The translations under genes and the position numbers were made by a program. A stretch of 9,261 bases of DNA, taken from contig JAGLBK010000101.1 of assembly GCA_018260275.1 (NCBI GenBank), positions 1-9,261 on the forward strand, in the 5' to 3' direction. The DNA comes from Deinococcus sp. GTDB lineage: Bacteria; Deinococcota; Deinococci; Deinococcales; Deinococcaceae. Shown piece after piece: positions 8,312 through 9,261 of this stretch; positions within the stretch are counted from its first letter, which is position 1; each line of letters begins with the position of its first letter. The notes under the pieces were generated by a model. That model worked only from the letters and a program-made list of their open reading frames with translations. It ran no database searches and was not told the DNA's origin.

Positions 8312-8380
8312 TTTAGACGCTCCTTCACGGTGTCGGTCATCGCTGCGTCTAGCGATCCCCGCCGAAGGCCCCAGCATCCC

Positions 8381-8402
8381 GGTGACACAGCGTCACGGTG
8401 AC
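8381..8402. promoter_or_regulatory. Operator-like cluster of GTGAC half-sites upstream of der
   Basis: GTGAC (8382-8386), GTCAC (8392-8396) and GTGAC (8398-8402) alternate in orientation, giving a perfect GTGAC-N5-GTCAC palindrome and an overlapping GTCAC-G-GTGAC palindrome. They lie about 70-90 bases upstream of the der start. The spacing is one base off a CRP-type site (GTGA-N7-TCAC rather than N6). Function is not shown. Confidence 0.35.
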
Positions 8403-8495
8403 AGTTGAGGCATAGACCAAACAGCATAGACAACTATGATGAGTGTTTGAGGAGAGGATTAGAGCATTTGACATAAGAACGCTATGCGTTGTTGA

Positions 8496-8571
8496 CCCTC
8501 GCCCCTTGTGGGAGAGGGAAGGACTTGCAAAGCTGCGCAGCAGAGGAGCGTAGCGACGGAAGGGTGAGGGG
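8496..8571. repeat. Probable dispersed non-coding repeat with imperfect terminal inverted repeats
   Basis: The left arm CCCTCGCCCCTT (8496-8507) and right arm AAGGGTGAGGG (8560-8570) pair with one bulge and one G-T pair. Between them lie GGGAGAGGG and the perfect palindrome GCTGCGCAGC (8532-8541). The motif set (CCCTC...TTGTGGGAGAGGG...GAGCGTAGCGAC...GGGTGAGGG) resembles small non-coding repeats scattered in Deinococcus and other GC-rich genomes. Only one copy is in the window, so the call rests on recognition. Confidence 0.55.
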
Positions 8572-8694
8572 GCGATGGCGAGAATTTGATGACTCTATGC
8601 ATGCCCTTGGTCATCCACTAGGGACTACTTCGGGCGGCTGATTGGAGTGCATAGCCTGGAAACCGAAAACCAGAGAAACCGTTCCAGACGCTGA

Positions 8695-8723
8695 AAAATA
8701 ACCCAATTGCATAAATTTGACAA
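8695..8723 (-). promoter_or_regulatory. Candidate minus-strand promoter facing der
   Basis: On the minus strand TTGTCA (8718-8723), a 17-base spacer and TATTTT (8695-8700) make a good sigma-A promoter. A transcript would begin near 8688 and reach der after about 375 bases, passing through the dispersed repeat. Its -35 box overlaps that of a plus-strand promoter. Confidence 0.45.
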
Positions 8724-8745
8724 ATGCTGTATCTGGCGCTATTCT
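8717..8745 (+). promoter_or_regulatory. Plus-strand consensus promoter leading straight into a terminator
   Basis: TTGACA (8717-8722), a 17-base spacer and TATTCT (8740-8745) form a strong sigma-A match. Transcription should start near 8752, only a few bases before the terminator hairpin at 8756-8784. No plus-strand gene follows; the next DNA is antisense to lpd. Confidence 0.55.
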
Positions 8746-8755
8746 AGTTCCATCA

Positions 8756-8784
8756 CCGTCCGCGAAGGGCGGATTTTTTGTTTT
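8756..8784 (+). terminator. Intrinsic terminator, plus strand
   Basis: CCGTCC (8756-8761) pairs with GGGCGG (8767-8772), with one G-T pair, around the loop GCGAA. ATTTTTTGTTTT follows. There is no plus-strand gene upstream for it to serve within more than 5 kb, other than the remnant near 3.1 kb. Confidence 0.8.
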
Positions 8785-8799
8785 GATCTGCTGCCGCCC

Positions 8800-8830
8800 A
8801 AAAGAAACGGCGCAGGGTTGCTCCGCGCCG
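8800..8830 (-). terminator. Intrinsic terminator of lpd
   Basis: On the minus strand CGGCGC (8825-8830) pairs with GCGCCG (8808-8813), with further weak pairing inside, and TTTCTTTT follows (8800-8807 on the plus strand). It begins 19 bases after the lpd stop codon. Confidence 0.75.
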
Positions 8831-8849
8831 CCTCCGTTTTGCCTCTCGT

Positions 8850-9261
8850 TTACATGTGGATGGCGTGCTTCTCGACGGCCAGCGCCGCTTCCTTGACCGC
8901 TTCGCTGAGGGTGGGGTGGGCGTGGATGGTGCGGCCCAGGTCCTCGCTGCTACCGCCGAATTCCATGACCGCCACCGTTTCGCCGATCAGTTCGGATACG
9001 TTGGGGCCGATCATATGAACGCCCAGAATCTTGTCGGTCTGCGCGTCGGCAATGACCTTCACGAAGCCGCGCGGGTCGCCGTGCCCCAGGGCCCGCCCGT
9101 TGGCGCTGAAGGGAAACTGCCCGGTGCGTACATTCAGGCCCTTTTCCTTGGCGGCCTTCTCGGTCAGGCCCGCCCAGGCGATCTCGGGGCTGGTGTAGAT
9201 GACCCAGGGAATCACGTCGTAGTTCACGTGTCCGGCCTGCCCGGCGATCATCTCGGCCAGG
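8850..9261 (-). CDS. lpd: Dihydrolipoyl dehydrogenase, C-terminal 137 residues (5' end outside window)
   Basis: This is the dimerisation domain of the FAD-dependent E3 subunit that reoxidises dihydrolipoamide with NAD+ in the pyruvate and 2-oxoglutarate dehydrogenase complexes and related systems. The visible part contains IPWVIYTSPEIAWAG and FPFSANGRALG, both typical of E3. HAHPTLSE near the end holds the His-Glu catalytic pair that faces the partner subunit's flavin and disulfide. The frame is open to the window edge and ends HM-TAA at 8850-8852. The FAD and NAD domains and the redox CxxxxC lie outside. Related flavoprotein disulfide reductases are less likely, because this domain matches E3 most closely. 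A terminator follows, so lpd is the last gene of its transcript. Confidence 0.95.
   Translation of the reverse strand, partial: LAEMIAGQAGHVNYDVIPWVIYTSPEIAWAGLTEKAAKEKGLNVRTGQFPFSANGRALGHGDPRGFVKVIADAQTDKILGVHMIGPNVSELIGETVAVMEFGGSSEDLGRTIHAHPTLSEAVKEAALAVEKHAIHM

Noticed and set aside
8410..8438. Direct repeats GCATAGAC, 14 bases apart, considered as a CRISPR or iteron array
   Set aside because: There are only two short copies with no regular further units and no adjacent cas or replication gene.
8468..8476. TTGACATAA, identical to the right half of the RDRM consensus
   Set aside because: The left half matches at only 2 of 8 positions, so it is not a palindromic DdrO site. der is not a known member of the regulon.
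8707..9018. Plus-strand open frame of 103 codons at the end of lpd
   Set aside because: It contains the terminator hairpins and then runs antisense to lpd, so it is not a plausible gene.

Overview
The window looks like chromosomal DNA of a Deinococcus species. The clearest marker is ddrC, a DNA-damage-response gene known only from Deinococcus and close relatives, preceded by a near-consensus radiation/desiccation response motif (RDRM). The GC-rich coding sequence and several leaderless-type promoters, with a -10 box 6-7 bases before the start codon, fit the same group. As far as I recall it, the D. radiodurans R1 DdrC sequence differs from this one, so this is probably another species; I cannot name it.

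Layout. Bases 1-1240 (minus) hold the first two thirds of an acetyl-CoA synthetase gene (acs), cut by the window edge. A 358-base divergent intergenic region follows; its right end carries the RDRM and a leaderless promoter for ddrC (1599-2321, plus). ddrC converges, 8 bases apart, on a deoxynucleoside kinase gene (2330-2953, minus). Bases 2954-3241 hold no intact gene, only what looks like the 3' end of a lost plus-strand gene and a stem-loop. Next come a 598-residue membrane protein with an anti-sigma-like start, six SVA repeats and a bactofilin-like domain (3242-5038, minus), then an intergenic hairpin, then moaC (5244-5741) joined by a TAATG stop/start overlap to a DUF177/YceD gene (5741-6349). 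An AT-richer island holds a DUF7662 gene (6500-6913), followed by der (6983-8311). A 538-base gene-free stretch upstream of der holds a probable dispersed repeat, operator-like palindromes, a divergent promoter pair and two terminators. The window ends in the 3' end of lpd (8850-9261). Every intact gene except ddrC is on the minus strand.

How the genes relate. acs and lpd belong to central acetyl-CoA metabolism but lie at opposite ends and are not an operon. ddrC and the kinase both bear on the chromosome after damage (nucleoid compaction, and dNTP supply by salvage), but their convergent arrangement gives no evidence of co-regulation. moaC (molybdenum cofactor) and DUF177 (linked to 23S rRNA and ribosome biogenesis) are translationally coupled. 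der is a ribosome-assembly GTPase.

The parts least explained by known biology are the repeat-bearing membrane protein, the DUF7662 island with its consensus leaderless promoter, the second palindrome overlapping the RDRM, and the promoter that runs straight into a terminator upstream of lpd. I found no CRISPR array, tRNA, rRNA, transposase or complete mobile element.
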